DNA of 64,000 bases from Macrostomum hystrix (lineage: Eukaryota > Platyhelminthes > Macrostomidae). Within the stretch, counting starts at the first letter, position 1; every line of letters begins with the position of its first letter. Below, in pieces: positions 32,500 to 56,406 of the stretch. A program made the translations under genes and the position numbers. The notes under the pieces were generated by a model, which was given only the letters and a program-made list of their open reading frames with translations, was not told the origin of the DNA and ran no database searches. The stretch covers positions 14,551,001-14,615,000 of the forward strand of contig CATNEN010000003.1 in the NCBI GenBank assembly GCA_950097015.1, given 5' to 3'.

Positions 32500-33284
32500 G
32501 TTAAAATATCTATTTTAGCATCTTTACCTTTATTTCAAACACCAAAGACAAGATCCAACGATTCGACAAAATGAAGCGTGATTTTTTGTTCCACAAAGTT
32601 GTAAAATTACTGATTGGATTACTTGCAAATATATATATTTGTGTGATCTTTAAAATCAATCAACAAAACGAAGTGCGTTTGAGAATAATTATTTATATCG
32701 GCTATATGTTTGGAAGAAAATAATAAAAAAGCAGAGATTTCCTATCCGTACAATGGAGGCAAAGAGTGCAACTTTTCAAAATAAAAAAGTCAGAAAGAAA
32801 AAGCACACCGATTTATTATTTGTTAAAAGAAACACCGTTCAGAGATTCAGAAAATATAACGATAAAAATATGCGAAACTTCTAGGTTGAATCGGTAGATG
32901 GAATTTAGAAATGAAAAATTGGAAAACATTTTGGCAGCTTTGTTATTTTAAAAGAAAATTTAGTTTTGAAAAATGGCGCAATGTCTTTTAGAAGAGAAAA
33001 GGGACAATAAAAAAATCAAAAGACATAAAGGTACATAAAGGAGATTACCGCATTTATTAAAGCACAGCTGCTTACCGATATTTTATAGCTAATGAGAAAC
33101 ACGCTTTTTTTGAAATCGCTTATCGCTACTAAAAGAAGTTCTGGAAAAATGTGCATTACACAGTTACACACTAGGTAGCTAGGTCTAAAACTAATTTAGG
33201 AACAACACAAAACTCTTTTAAAACTAGTTTTTGTTATCAGAAATTGAATCTCAACAACTCAACAGCTTGTCGGGTGGACACGAA
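32500..33284. other. AT-rich region, CBS 3' UTR and intergenic
   Basis: On the minus strand an AATAAA (33058-33053) lies about 230 nt after the CBS stop. Nothing else is recognised. Confidence 0.5.
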
Positions 33285-45724
<12,440 letters not shown>

Positions 45725-46935
45725 TTTCCGCATTGTTGATTGATTTTTTATTAACAATTTGAGAACTGAAATATTTACCAACAAAAATTAATAATAGAAT
45801 AAATCAACTGATAATTGAATAGAATTGTTACAAATTTAATCAAATTGCATTTGATTAGATAATTTTCCAGACCTAAATCCTATTGGGCTATCAGCAATTA
45901 CCATTCTAGCATTGCCAATATGTATAGCTAGTTGAGTTGGGTGTGTGATTAAGAGCAAATGAAGACATGAGATAAGTGAGTTTAAATTATTGATCTTTAT
46001 TTCAAATAAACATTTTCTTCATTGCTTGTTATTTTTTAATCGACCTTCAACTTTACCTAAATGTTGAGCCACAACTCAATAGCTATAATTGTTTATTGAA
46101 GCTTAGTACATTATTAGAAACCTTCATTGCTGCTTTTGATATAATATTTTTAGAACTGCCAGAAGTGAATAATTTCTTTAATGATAGACATTTTAGAAAT
46201 TATTTTACCAACTGCTAATATTAGTTACTGAAATTGGGCTTCATTTATTTTCTTAGAAATTGTCTATTTTGTTGTTTTGCACTGATGCATCAAATTTGTA
46301 ACAGTTTTAATGAAGTGGAGGAGTGACGTGAAAACAGGTATAAATATACAAGTGAGAGGAAGTAGAAAATAAACATTTTTGTCTTGAGAACAGCGTTCAG
46401 AATAAGAAAGCTTGAATATTGAAGTGTTTGTCTTAAAGTTATTTGAAGAGATATTATGAAGAGAACTGAAGAGTGTGTAAGGATAGATGTAACCCTAGAT
46501 CCACTGGTAAAGCCCAAGACGGACTAAAGAATAAATGAAGATTGATTGAAGAGTAATTGAAGAGTGATAAGACTTAAGAAAGATTGATAAAGAGTGATAA
46601 AGAAGAATAAATAGGGATAAATCATAGTAATAAAGACTGATAAAGAGGGATAAATACTGACAAAGAGTACATACAAAAATAATATAGTAAAGTTATCAAT
46701 GCAAGTAAATAGAAAGGATAGATATTGGCCACATTGAAAATATAATGCTACCAATTTGAATTTGAAATAAGAAGTATATAAAGTGAATAATTAAAGATAT
46801 TCATAAGTTTTCTAAAAGAAAATATTTGAATTATTTAGAACAGGCCTGTAACAACTTTATATTTTTTAATATTAGTGGCATTTTAAAGATTAGAAAATAC
46901 AACACTACAACAACTTTGGTTGTGTATCAACTTCA
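45725..46935. other. CBS upstream region, AT-rich
   Basis: 5' flank of CBS on the minus strand. No clear promoter element, gene or repeat; short open frames are AT-rich noise. Confidence 0.5.
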
Positions 46936-47187
46936 ATTCCCGACTCCGCTGGAACAATTTGTGTATTTAAGCAAGACACTTAACTCTGTATTGCTTCAGT
47001 TCACCCAGCTGTTAAATGGGTACCAGCATCAGCTGGGATAATTGAGGGTGGGTGTGGTGTCCCCTCAGTCCATGGACTGAACAGCCGTACACCGCATTCA
47101 GATGCGCAGCTCAATAGCTGCGGCTGTGCTGTCACCTGTTGGCTGCATATCTGACCCAATTGGAATTGGGGCAGGTGTAATCAATTA
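46936..47187 (+). mobile_element. SINE family B, headless copy
   Basis: Matches 9190-9360: gcaagacacttaactctgta, ctgttaaatgggtaccagca, cagtccatggactgaacagc. The tRNA-like head is reduced to aattcccgactccgctgg. The tail extends further than at 9126, to an ATT repeat near 47178. Confidence 0.78.
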
Positions 47188-47202
47188 TTATTATTATTGG
47201 TG

Positions 47203-47864
47203 GTGATGTGCTGTAGTCTGCTGAGCAGCCTCCAGTGGAGTCAGCGCTGCCCTGGTGCTGTGGGTGGGCTTGGGATTAGTAGGTCTGTGGTTTCCCATGC
47301 ACACTCACCTCTGCTCGCCACCCCCTCCTCTTTCTCTCTCTTGTTCCAGCTCTGTCTGCACACTGAGTCATATTGCATGCCATGGTGCAATCGCTTCGGT
47401 TTGGAAGAAGACTGGCAGAATATTGCTCAAATGCCCCTACTATAATTACTAAGTAGAGCACACTCTGACGAATATACCAGATGGTGTTAGCATTGTGGCT
47501 GCACATTTTCTCTACTTAGATGGCATCTCTATGACTGTTTTTTTCTTTGTGCATTTACCACTGAGTTGGAAACATAAATTTGGAAACATAGTTTCTGGCT
47601 TTTTTTCGTGTCTAGTCCTAGCAACTAAGATACACTATTTATAAAATATAAACTAAGTCTAAGATTTCTCAGCACTTAGAAAATTCCCTTCCATTAAATC
47701 ATATACACCACGAGAGAGAACTTACCAATCCTAGCCTGACTACCAGGTTGTGTCCACTGTGAAGACACACCAGTGTTGAGGCCAGTGAAATCTTCTCTGA
47801 GTCTAGCGTTCCTGTCTTGGTTATTTTCACCAATTGTGTGTACCACGCTACCACAGGTACAACA
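47203..47864 (+). mobile_element. 5'-truncated solo LTR of the gypsy family
   Basis: Reverse-oriented, diverged relative of the LTR at 55301-56046. Shared blocks are gatgtgctgtagtctgctga, cagcctccag, ctcgccaccccctcc, tcttggttattttcaccaat and the end ccacaggtacaaca. The first part of the LTR is missing and the middle is strongly diverged, so this is an older insertion of the same or a related family. Confidence 0.7.
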
Positions 47865-48215
47865 GTGGCATTATTAGGATTAGGAGTTTAGAAGTTAGGC
47901 CTAGGCTATGACATCATAATTAAATATTTTTTGCAAATATTGAAATTTATTTAGGAACTTTACTAAAATGTTTTTACTGCAACCTTAGAATTGGTAATTT
48001 GTGATTCTTTAATTTATGGTAGCAATTATAAAAATAAGAATCAATACTATGATATAGATATATATATGCTAACCTGTGCATTATAGCTTTATGATTTTAT
48101 AGCTAGTATTAATTTATAAATGTATAGTAACCAGCACGGTATTAAGTGTATTTAACAGGCTAGTAATGTTGCCTATGGGCTTGGGGTCCAGGTTGTTTCA
48201 GTGACAAGACATTTT
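47865..48215. other. AT-rich spacer
   Basis: No feature recognised between the LTR remnant and the next inverted-repeat element. Confidence 0.45.
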
Positions 48216-48499
48216 TTGAGCATAGAAACTTTGTCTAACTCAGAATATTCCAGCACAAATTCCAACAGTTAATGTGTTATACATTACTTGTCAGAATAAC
48301 TGTCTGAGAGCTTATTAGATGTATGCATATAATTTCTAGTTGGAATAACTGTAACAAACTGACTTTTTAGTCGGAATAACTGTTGTAAATAACTGTCGGA
48401 ATATGCAAACAGGTAATGTATAACACATGTATAAAAATGTATAAAAACTGTGGGATAAGTGTCGGAATATTCCGAGTAGGACAAAGTTTCTAAGCTCAA
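48216..48499. mobile_element. Small inverted-repeat element
   Basis: The left end ttgagcatagaaactttgtc ... gaatattcc pairs with the right end ggaatattcc ... gacaaagtttctaagctcaa; inner parts (gtgttatacattac / gtaatgtataacac) also pair. No coding capacity; imperfect arms of about 70-85 bp. Confidence 0.7.
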
Positions 48500-50147
48500 T
48501 TTTTGTGACAAATGGAGTCTGGACACCTTGGTTACAATGGTCATTTTGGTGACAAATGTGTCATCAAAACAACCTTAGCATAGCATGACAGTAAATTGAC
48601 TTTTGCATGTCTCCAAAAGTCTGTCACCAACATGTCTTATTATCAAAACAACCATAAGCATTTGCCTCATGGCATAAGCACATTAAATTGCACCAACTTT
48701 GTCTGAAAAATTAATTGAACAAATACCAATTAAAATAACACATAAATACTAATAGCTAGCTAATATTAGACTAAGAATTGGTATATTTAAAATAATTATT
48801 TAAGTTAAACAAAGAAAAAAGCTGCAGTCCAAATGGACTTTTTTATTATTAGGTTAGTTGTCTTTTAGGACATTGTCAAAATAAACAAAATTGAATATTT
48901 CACAAATTATATCCCCATTTTTATGAAAAGTCCATACCTTATCAAATCTCTTATTTCTACCCATACTACTAACAAGATTGTGGCTTAATTCTAAAATAAA
49001 AAGTTTGATCAATGTCTGTCTGTGGAAACAAACAGTTAGTTCTTTAGTAAGTTCAAGAAGTTTATAAATTTTAAAAGTGACACTTATTTTAAAGGAAATC
49101 GTTTTTGGTTAGGCAAAATGGCCAAAAACGGTATCTTCAGTCAGTCAAAAGTAAATTTAAGTTAAAAGTTAAAAGTTAAAAGTTAAGTTAAAGTTAAAGA
49201 GACGAGTTGACGACGTCACACTTTACGATGTGAACTTTAATTTACGAACATTGGAGGTCCTTTTTAAATTTGCGGGTCTGCGATAATTATAAAGAAATTT
49301 CAAAACACCGGAGACTAGAGAGTATAAACAAAACACTTACTATATGAATAAAAGGCTACAATAGGCTTTTGCTTTTATTAAAAAATACTTTTAATGAAGA
49401 AGCGGACATTAAAGCATTATTGTGTCTAGATATCGCGGGCAATTTCGTGAAAATAATCGTTAGTGTGCTGCCCCGGAATTTGTAGTCTATAGCCGAATTT
49501 GTGCCAGAAAATTTAACGGATATGCAACGTATATTTAACACATTTAACCACTGATGAACTATAGATCGATTGAACGTAGGTTTTGTCATTAATATTACTA
49601 CCAAGGACACACTAAGCAATTCGTCCACTGCTTTATAGCTATTCACCGCTTTCATACAGTCACAAGAAGAAGCTAATTTTAGCACCATCCTTCTCCAAAG
49701 TTGCGATTGGGTTGCGCGACAGACCAGACTCGTTGGTCTCTGATTCACGGCGTTCGATTGCAAGCACCTTTTACGTAGTAGTCTCGTGGTGCAAACCTGC
49801 CGTGAGACTGCGAGAAACCAGTGTGACGTTGTCACTTGTTGAAGGCATCCCTGCGCCCCTACAATATTACTCTATGCGTTGATTATATGCTTAATTTCCA
49901 AATTATGTACTTGCGAGGGCCGTTTTAACTCATCGTATAATATTATCCAATTCTGTTAATTTATATTAGTAAGTCAAATTATTAGTGCGCTACTGTCAGT
50001 AACCATAAACGTATATCGCGCCATTCTAGCTATTTACTACGCGTATCGTAATGTATTTTCCCCCCGGCCAATGAGCGTGCGAGCTCTGGCTGGCCGGAAG
50101 TATCGATCGCTTTGTTTTTCAATCAGCCTAGTTTACTTAATCAAGGG
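48500..50147. other. Intergenic, no supported gene
   Basis: Includes a short (gttaaaa)n stretch near 49160-49195. The minus-strand frame 49356-49835 has no recognisable domain and an implausible composition. A GC-rich shift begins near 50060. Confidence 0.45.
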
Positions 50148-50223
50148 CTTCAGGCCCGCTCGCGTCTCACTTTCCTTCAGGCCCGCTCGCGTCTCACTTT
50201 CTTTCCGGCCCGCTCGCGCTCCA

Positions 50224-50261
<38 letters not shown>

Positions 50262-50290
50262 TTCTTTCCGGCTGGTTCTGCGCTCCACTG
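50148..50290. repeat. Short tandem repeats (aggcccgctcgcgtctcact and ctggtt types)
   Basis: Three copies of a roughly 28-bp unit based on ggcccgctcgcg are followed by a (TTCTGG)n run at about 50226-50262. Confidence 0.85.
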
Positions 50291-50704
50291 GTTCTTTCTT
50301 CCTCACTTTCGTTATCGCCATTCTCGCTCTTCTACGTTTCGTGCCGTGACTTTTCTCACTCACTACACTCCACTACATTCGGTTCTGACACTCACCATTA
50401 CGAGCTCCTACGCCTTACATTACGCCCTGCTTGTCGACGTCCCAGTGCATACAGAATAAAAGTGCTACCGCTACGTCACCCACATTACTGACTTTGAATC
50501 GCCGAACTTACAATTGTCGCTGCTCAGACTTCGACTTCGTCCTTTGTGTTTAATCGTCACACCAGCTGGATCTTCCTCTTCTCAGAGATGCGTCTGGTGA
50601 CCGGCCGACGGATTCATCACGGCGATGGCCTACAAATAAGCGGGAGAATAAATTTAGGATCTTAAGTTATGTGAAATACGATACATTTTTTCATATTTAG
50701 CGCG

Positions 50705-51405
50705 CTACTGGCCTGTAACAGCCTTGATTTCTTCCATGGAATGACCAGCTTCAGCCAGGTTCGTCAGGGTCGTAGTTCTGACGCAATGGTTGGTGTAGAC
50801 TCGGCTCAGTCCGGCACGCTCAGAAATTTTCTTCATCATCTCGTTTAGCATGTTCTTGCCAAGAACGCAGGTTGAGAGTGTACCAATTTTCTGATCCAGG
50901 TTTGATCTTGAGAGGTTTCGGAAAAGCACACTGACCTGCTGCGGAACCTTAGATAGGTACATCTCCACGGCTGCAACAGCGCATCGGGCATCGTCGGTTG
51001 CGAAAAGACGAATCTGTTTGCCGTCCGTCCAATCCCTCTCAGTGATGTTTTTCTCAGCTCCATCCTTGACCAGATCGATACACTTGACGCCGTTCTCTGA
51101 CGAGACAATTAGGTCTGACTTCTTCAGAGCTCGGATCGACTCTCTGCCACGGAAATCAGCTTGATCCAGCTCCACCGTTGTTGTTTCCATGCTAGTGACC
51201 TCCTCGGAGTCTAGCTCAGTCAAAAATGTATCCAGAAATTCACTGTCCCCTGCAGTGAAACTCCAGTGTATTGGTTGATTACGCCAGGCGCATCTGGGCT
51301 CATCGATAGCCGAGAGACGAACTCATATTCCTGCCGTTCGAGCCCGGCGATTTCTCCCGGGCAATTCGTGGCAATTCTTGCTAAATTTATCATGTTGGCT
51401 TGCAA
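50705..51405 (-). pseudogene. Crypton-like tyrosine recombinase relic
   Basis: Two minus-strand frames (51405-51220, 51223-50705) carry pieces of the Crypton/DUF3504-type recombinase domain. The best part is VLGKNMLNEMMKKISERAGL then RVYTNHCVRTTTLTNLAEAG and EIKAVTGQ. The family has a conserved NHxxR of this form followed by GH and a catalytic Tyr. Here the frame ends (TAG) just after AVTG, so the nucleophilic Tyr is lost. The N-terminal part (FATDDARCAVAAVEMYLSKV, VSVLFRNLSRSNLDQ) also matches family spacing. A frameshift separates the two pieces. Not functional. Confidence 0.68.
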
Positions 51406-51642
51406 AGCCAGATTGTTAATTGAGAATGAAAATCAGAACTGAAAGAGCTCAGATAACAGGATTCAGATTCTCGAAAAACGTGTCTATGGCTTCGCCCCCA
51501 CACCCAATTTGTACTCAGCCTCGCATGAGCGGGACGAAATGACGATTCGGCCCGGGAATATTGTCTGCCTAAACCTGACTAGCCCGGCATCTGGAGCGGG
51601 CCGAAATGAAATTATTATGGCCCGCGTATTCGACACAATATG
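51406..51642. other. Spacer with GTCTATGG motif
   Basis: The left part is featureless; TGTCTATGGCTTCG occurs at 51481 and recurs as TGTCTATGGTTTC in the next hairpin. Confidence 0.4.
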
Positions 51643-51750
51643 GATATGTCTATGGTTTCTCGGGCCGAAGAGACGGCATAATCCTCGGGCTGCTGCGTGC
51701 ATGCATCCCTCGGATTTTGCCGTTTCAGCCCTCGAAACCATAGACATATC
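51643..51750. repeat. 108-bp hairpin with GATATGTCTATGG ends
   Basis: The arms gatatgtctatggtttctcg (left) and cgaaaccatagacatatc (right) pair. Pairing continues with mismatches through gacggcataatcc / ggattttgccgttt. Probably a miniature inverted-repeat transposable element. Confidence 0.75.
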
Positions 51751-52115
51751 TATAGGAGTATATTGTGTTCTGTTGTGTAGATATTGTGTGAGCCCAAAAT
51801 GTGTAAAAGTTGAATTTGAATTCATTAAGAGGAAAGATTGAATCAGTTATGTATTTCAATATTGTCAGATGTATCGGATGTGCACAAAGTGGATTCGTTA
51901 AAAGTAAAATAACAGCATCTAGAGTAAGATATATACTCCTAGCTTGGTCCTTAAAGTATAGAAAAGTGGTTCTTAAAGTGAGATTTGAATCAGTCTACTA
52001 AACTAATCTACTTAATTATAATTAGGCAGTAAACGTTATACAAAGTTGGGGGCAAACCTGGATCCGAAGCGCCCATACCTGCGCCACAGCATAAATATTT
52101 ATTGCCATATATAGT
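51751..52115. other. Spacer
   Basis: No gene or repeat recognised. Confidence 0.4.
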
Positions 52116-53790
52116 ACGAGGTGTGTCCCAAAAGTCCGTGCACTTTCTTCATTTTAGCCGGTTCTGAGCAACCAAAAATATTCAGACTGCAGCAGTTACA
52201 AAGACAATTATCTGCCCGTAAAAATGACCTGCTGTTTGTTCATGTATCTACTGTCATTCTCAAGATATTTTACTTTTAGTGCCCCACCCCCTGTACCACT
52301 TCTACAAAGTGCCGTAAGCAGAGTTTTCGAGCTTTATCGATCTATTGAAAATTGTGTCGAACTTCAGTCATGTCAGATTGGATGAGTTATGTACTTTGTG
52401 GTAAAATTTCTTTACTCTGATTTGTCTATGGTGAAAATAGCGTCCTTCGTTTGGCAGAGCCCACGTCATGAGCCCACGTGAGCCCATCTGGGTTTTCAAA
52501 GTTTTCGCTGAAGTTTTGCACTCTGTTTGCCAAGATGAGCTCAGTGCACAGCGTCGAGAGCCAACGCAGCCAGATTTTTGCACTGTGGACTGCAGGCTGG
52601 AATGCCAGTTGGATTGCTGACCATCTTCAAGAGCAACATGGAGACAGTGGTCTTAAACTGAGGGCCATTTATGGCTGGATTGAACGCTTGAAAAGTGGCC
52701 AGTTGACAGTCTCTGACCAGCAGCGCAGTGGGCGGCCGCAATCGCCTGTAAGCAAACTCCTTGGTCAACAAATTCAAGAATTGCTTGAAACTGATGCCAG
52801 ACTGACAGTCCGCGAGATCGCAGACATGCTCGGCAGCCCGAAGTCCACAATTCATCGCACGATGACAGAGCAGTTGGAGCTGTCAAAGATCTCGGCCCGC
52901 TGGGTGCCGCGTCTCCTCACGCCCGACCTCAAGGCTCTCCGACTGGAGATTTCAGCATCCAACCTCAGGTTTGTTCAGGAGCAAGGTGGCTGGGATGATG
53001 TCCGCAATCTGGTCATCTCTGGGGACGAAACATGGATCCCATTTTTCGACCCTGAGACGAAGGAGGAAAGCCGTGTTTAGGCGAAAAAGGGATCCCAACC
53101 TCCTGTGAAGGCTCACCGCGACAAGCACTCCAAGAAAATCATGATGACGATTTTCTTCGATCGATCTGGCCCACTCACAGTCGAGTTCTTGGAAGAAGGG
53201 CAGACCGCTAATGCTAATGCTGACCGCTATTGCGCCACAGTACAGAAACTCAAGCTGATATCCATAACAAGCGTCGGTCAGGTGAGAAGCCGTACCTTCT
53301 CCACCATGACAATGCACGCCCCCACACGACCAAGAAGACAGTGGAGACGAGCAGGCCAACTTCGAGTTGCTCTCACACCCGCCCTATTCTCCGGATTTGC
53401 CACCAGCTGATTTCGCGATCTTTCCAAAAATGAAGAAGCTTCTGCGTGGACGAATCTTTGCTTGTCGCTGGGATCTCGAGGCTTTGACTTGCCAAGTTCT
53501 CCTTCATGAGATGCCACGCTCAGATTTTGCCGATGCCATCGATGACATGCATACCCGATGGCAGAAGTGTGTACAGCGTGGTGGGGACTACGCAGAAAAG
53601 CCCCAGGACAATGTCGATGATTAAACTTTTACAGTTCTTTTTTTTCTGTTTTTTTAGTGTTACGGATGTTTCGTTGAAGTGCATCAGATAGAAAGCTGTT
53701 GTCTTTACGGCACTTTGTAGAAGTGGTACAGGGGGTTGGGCACTAAAAGTAAAATATCTCGAGAATGACAGTAGATACATGAACAAACAG
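52116..53790 (+). mobile_element. Mariner transposon relic with internal 86-bp inverted repeats
   Basis: The left terminus acgaggtgtgtcccaaaagt, next to TA, is typical of mariner ends. Transposase from ATG 52535 (MSSVHSVESQRSQIFALWTA) has the DNA-binding domain (LTVREIADMLGSPKSTIHR), then ISGDETW, HHDNARPHTT and YSPDLPPADFAIF, the three acidic sites of the D,D,D family. A TAG at 53078-53080 and frameshifts near 53250 and 53360 break it; the end is at about 53624. Perfect-length inverted repeats 52232-52317 and 53705-53790 bracket the gene. The right outer terminus matching the left end is not seen, so the element is truncated on the right. Inactive. Confidence 0.88.
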
Positions 53791-54142
53791 TGCAAAAAAT
53801 TCCATTTTAATAATCGAATTGAGTTAGTACGAAATACCTGTGCTGCATGTCCAACGTTCGCTTGCTTTATTATTAATAAGCAGTGAAGGGCGCGGCAATT
53901 AATTAAAAATTATATCACTTGTATTGTACAAATCACGTTTCCCAAAAGTCTGACGACAAAGTCAGATGTTCTTTGTCCCACGCAGAAAAAGAAATCTGAC
54001 ACCAAATTGCAATTGACACAAAAATTAAATTGATCTGGTGGAGTAATGTCACTAACTCATCGTGTTAATGCGTTTTAGTATCAAATAAAAAATCTTCGTG
54101 CTCTATCGGATTATTTAAAGTAGAAATAGAATAATCCCAGCC
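53791..54142. other. Upstream region of the neuropeptide gene
   Basis: AT-rich with no repeat recognised; likely contains the regulatory DNA of the neuropeptide gene. Confidence 0.45.
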
Positions 54143-54150
54143 TATATAAA
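54143..54150 (+). promoter_or_regulatory. TATA box of the neuropeptide gene
   Basis: TATATAAA. A start site about 30 bp downstream (about 54173-54178) would leave a leader of about 65-70 nt before ATG 54243. It would place ATG 54165 outside the mRNA, which is why the later start is preferred. Confidence 0.55.
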
Positions 54151-54242
54151 TCGGATCCATTTTTATGTCCATGATTTTCGCAGGTTTGGTCTGTATATTG
54201 CTAAATAAAATAACTAGTAATTCTATTCAAAAGACGGCAGTG

Positions 54243-54695
54243 ATGACTTCAACTGTTAAAAGTGGACTAGTTTTGGCTGTGCTAATTTTTAGCCTACAAT
54301 CGTCACTAATTAACAGTCGCGGCCTACACGACAACACAGAGCCTGCGCAATCGCATGTCATCGAAGCGATGTACAATAATGTCTATGGCGATGATCGAAT
54401 CACGACGATGGCACCAGCTATTGCTAGTCCAACAACAACAAGCGGTGGTGAAACTGAAGAGAATGAATTATCAGACTATCTGATGCAGCTACACAGCCTA
54501 CTGGCTCTGGCTAGCCGACCTAGGTTTGAAATCAATCAATTTTGATTGACATATCTCTATGCCAATGTGTTAAATAAGTGCTGTATATTAGTTTTAATTG
54601 AAACGATTGCACAATTAAATTTTAGATTTGGCAAACGCGCGGTCAAGGCAGCCATTGATGACGACAAGAAAGATCGTCTCAACCTGTTCATCTGA
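54243..54695 (+). CDS. Neuropeptide F/Y-type preprohormone
   Basis: Secreted neuropeptide precursor of 116 aa; NPF/NPY peptides act through Gly-protein-coupled receptors. Exons 54243-54523 and 54626-54695; intron 102 nt. Signal peptide core LVLAVLIFSLQSSL (residues 9-22). The peptide ends SDYLMQLHSLLALASRPRF (to residue 95), followed by GKR, an amidation Gly and dibasic cleavage site, then an 18-residue flanking peptide ending NLFI. The intron splits the Arg codon of the terminal RF (AG|A, phase 2), the position conserved across NPY/NPF genes. The Tyr 17 from the end is kept; the usual Tyr at position 10 from the end is Leu, and the Gly before RPRF is Ser. The predicted mature peptide (about 68 aa) is longer than the usual 36-40. 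An unspliced reading ends at PRFEINQF and hides the motif. Confidence 0.85.
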
Positions 54696-54744
54696 GTGGG
54701 GACGTTTTCGTCTGTTCCTAATTAAGCTATTCGGATTTTTTGGG

Positions 54745-54750
54745 AATAAA
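54745..54750 (+). terminator. Poly(A) signal of the neuropeptide gene
   Basis: AATAAA 50 nt after the stop codon. With the TATA box it defines a compact transcription unit of about 600 bp. Confidence 0.6.
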
Positions 54751-55300
54751 TTATTGAATGTCACAACCTAAAATGATCTATTATGTGACCAATAATTATT
54801 TTACTTTTCATAGACAAACAATGAACTACAAACGTTTAACGATCTAATGGCCTACATGAAAGACTTTTAGAATAAATTAAATATAACAAACGATTTCAAA
54901 GTTAAATGAGCCTTTATCTCCTCAAAAAAAATACAATATTTCTCGCTGCTTCTTATATCATCTGCGTTTTTTGTTTCAAAATATAACAAAAACACCTTTA
55001 AACACTTGCTAAGACGATTGAAACACTGGGATATTTGTTGGGACACTGACACATTTATTTGGTAAGATAATTGCATGCAAAGACAATCCGTTGCTTAGAT
55101 TGCGAAAAGAATAAAACTGTGTGCCAGCGTTTTTGTTAAAGTAATTAATCACACTTATTCAAATTAAAAATGGAAAGTAAGACAAGAGAAGGTATGTACT
55201 AACTAAGATAATTATTAAAAAATAATATTTAACTTTTATAATTCTAAAATATTTAAATATATAAAAATATAAAAGTAAAAAAAAAATAAAATATAAATAT
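54751..55300. other. AT-rich flank up to the retrotransposon
   Basis: No feature recognised. The bases before the LTR (aaaatataaatat) would contain the target-site duplication, whose partner is outside the window. Confidence 0.5.
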
Positions 55301-56046
55301 TGTTGTACCTGTGGTAGCGTGGCACACACAATTGGTAAAAATAACCAAGACAGGAACTAGATTCCGAGAGAGAGAGTATCCGGCCTCACACTCAGATGCT
55401 TCCTAGCAGAAGAACAATCCGGTAGTCAGGCTTAGACAGCTAAGTTCTCTCGGGACTTCTTCTACCTAGTCCACGTTCTAGCTAAACTCACAGATCTTAT
55501 GCTAGATCGGGTGACACACCAAGCTTCTAAATGCAGTGTGTGACCTAGACCAACAAGAATTGTCTAAGATCTTTAGAGAGCCAAAAGAATGGACACAGAA
55601 AGTAATCACAAACTGTTCCGAGCGGGATGAAGACTGGAGACAAGAAACGTGCCATATTCATACAGAAAACGTGCTACCATGATAACAACCCCATCTCAAG
55701 GATTCGTCGGACTGTGCTCTACTTATAGTAGGAGCATTTGAGCGTTGTTCTGCCAGTCTTCTTCCGAACTTAAGCGATTGCACCATGGTGTGCAATGTGA
55801 CTCAGTGCGCAGACAGAGCTGGAAAGAGAGAGAGAAAGCGCGGAGGGGGGTGGCGAGCGGATGTGACAGTGCACGGGAAACACTAACTACCAACCCTAGC
55901 CCTCCCACAGACCTAGAACAGCCTGACTCACAGATTGCCTGGAGGCTGCTCAGCAGTCTACAGCACATCATTCTCCTCCAGCTAAAGGATGACGGTCAAC
56001 ACCGGCTGGCCGTCAGCCGCACTTAAACCAAAGACTCAGGTAAGCA
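55301..56046 (-). repeat. 3' LTR, 746 bp
   Basis: Bounded by TG...CA (plus strand tgttgtacct ... ggtaagca). The right boundary is set by the adjoining polypurine tract and the left by identity with the LTR at 63783. Confidence 0.88.
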
Positions 56047-56060
56047 CCTTCTCTTCCTTG
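56047..56060 (-). promoter_or_regulatory. Polypurine tract (plus-strand primer)
   Basis: Minus-strand CAAGGAAGAGAAGG lies directly against the 3' LTR start (TGCTTACC), the expected primer site for second-strand synthesis. Confidence 0.75.
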
Positions 56061-56406
56061 TATTTACGCACAACTGTCACACTGAACGAATCGGCCATAA
56101 ACAGGCACTGCCATCAAATCAAATGTATCCATGGCGCATAAATCAACAATCGTACATGGCGCATTAACTGCTGAATAAACAAATATATAAGACAAAAAAA
56201 CACACTACAACGGCAACCGTAGGCCAAGAACATCAATGTGAAAATTAAATGCTCATGGCGCCTAAACAACAGAAACTAGTAAGGACCTTACAAGGCTAAA
56301 CAGATAGATCGTACAAAAATCAACAAACAAACTAATAATAGCATATGCACGGGAACTAAATATCGGCGCATGCACGAATTGTGGCGCTACTGGATAATCA
56401 TGCACA
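56061..56406. other. Untranslated region between ORF3 and 3' LTR
   Basis: AT-rich relative to the ORFs, with repeated catggcgc-type words (near 56130, 56157, 56258). No ORF. Confidence 0.5.

Noticed and set aside
49356-49835. 159-aa minus-strand frame
   Set aside because: No recognisable domain, signal or splice context; composition looks like chance.
54165-54165. ATG 54165 as the neuropeptide start
   Set aside because: It is only 15 bp after the TATA box, upstream of the expected transcription start; ATG 54243 gives a standard signal peptide.
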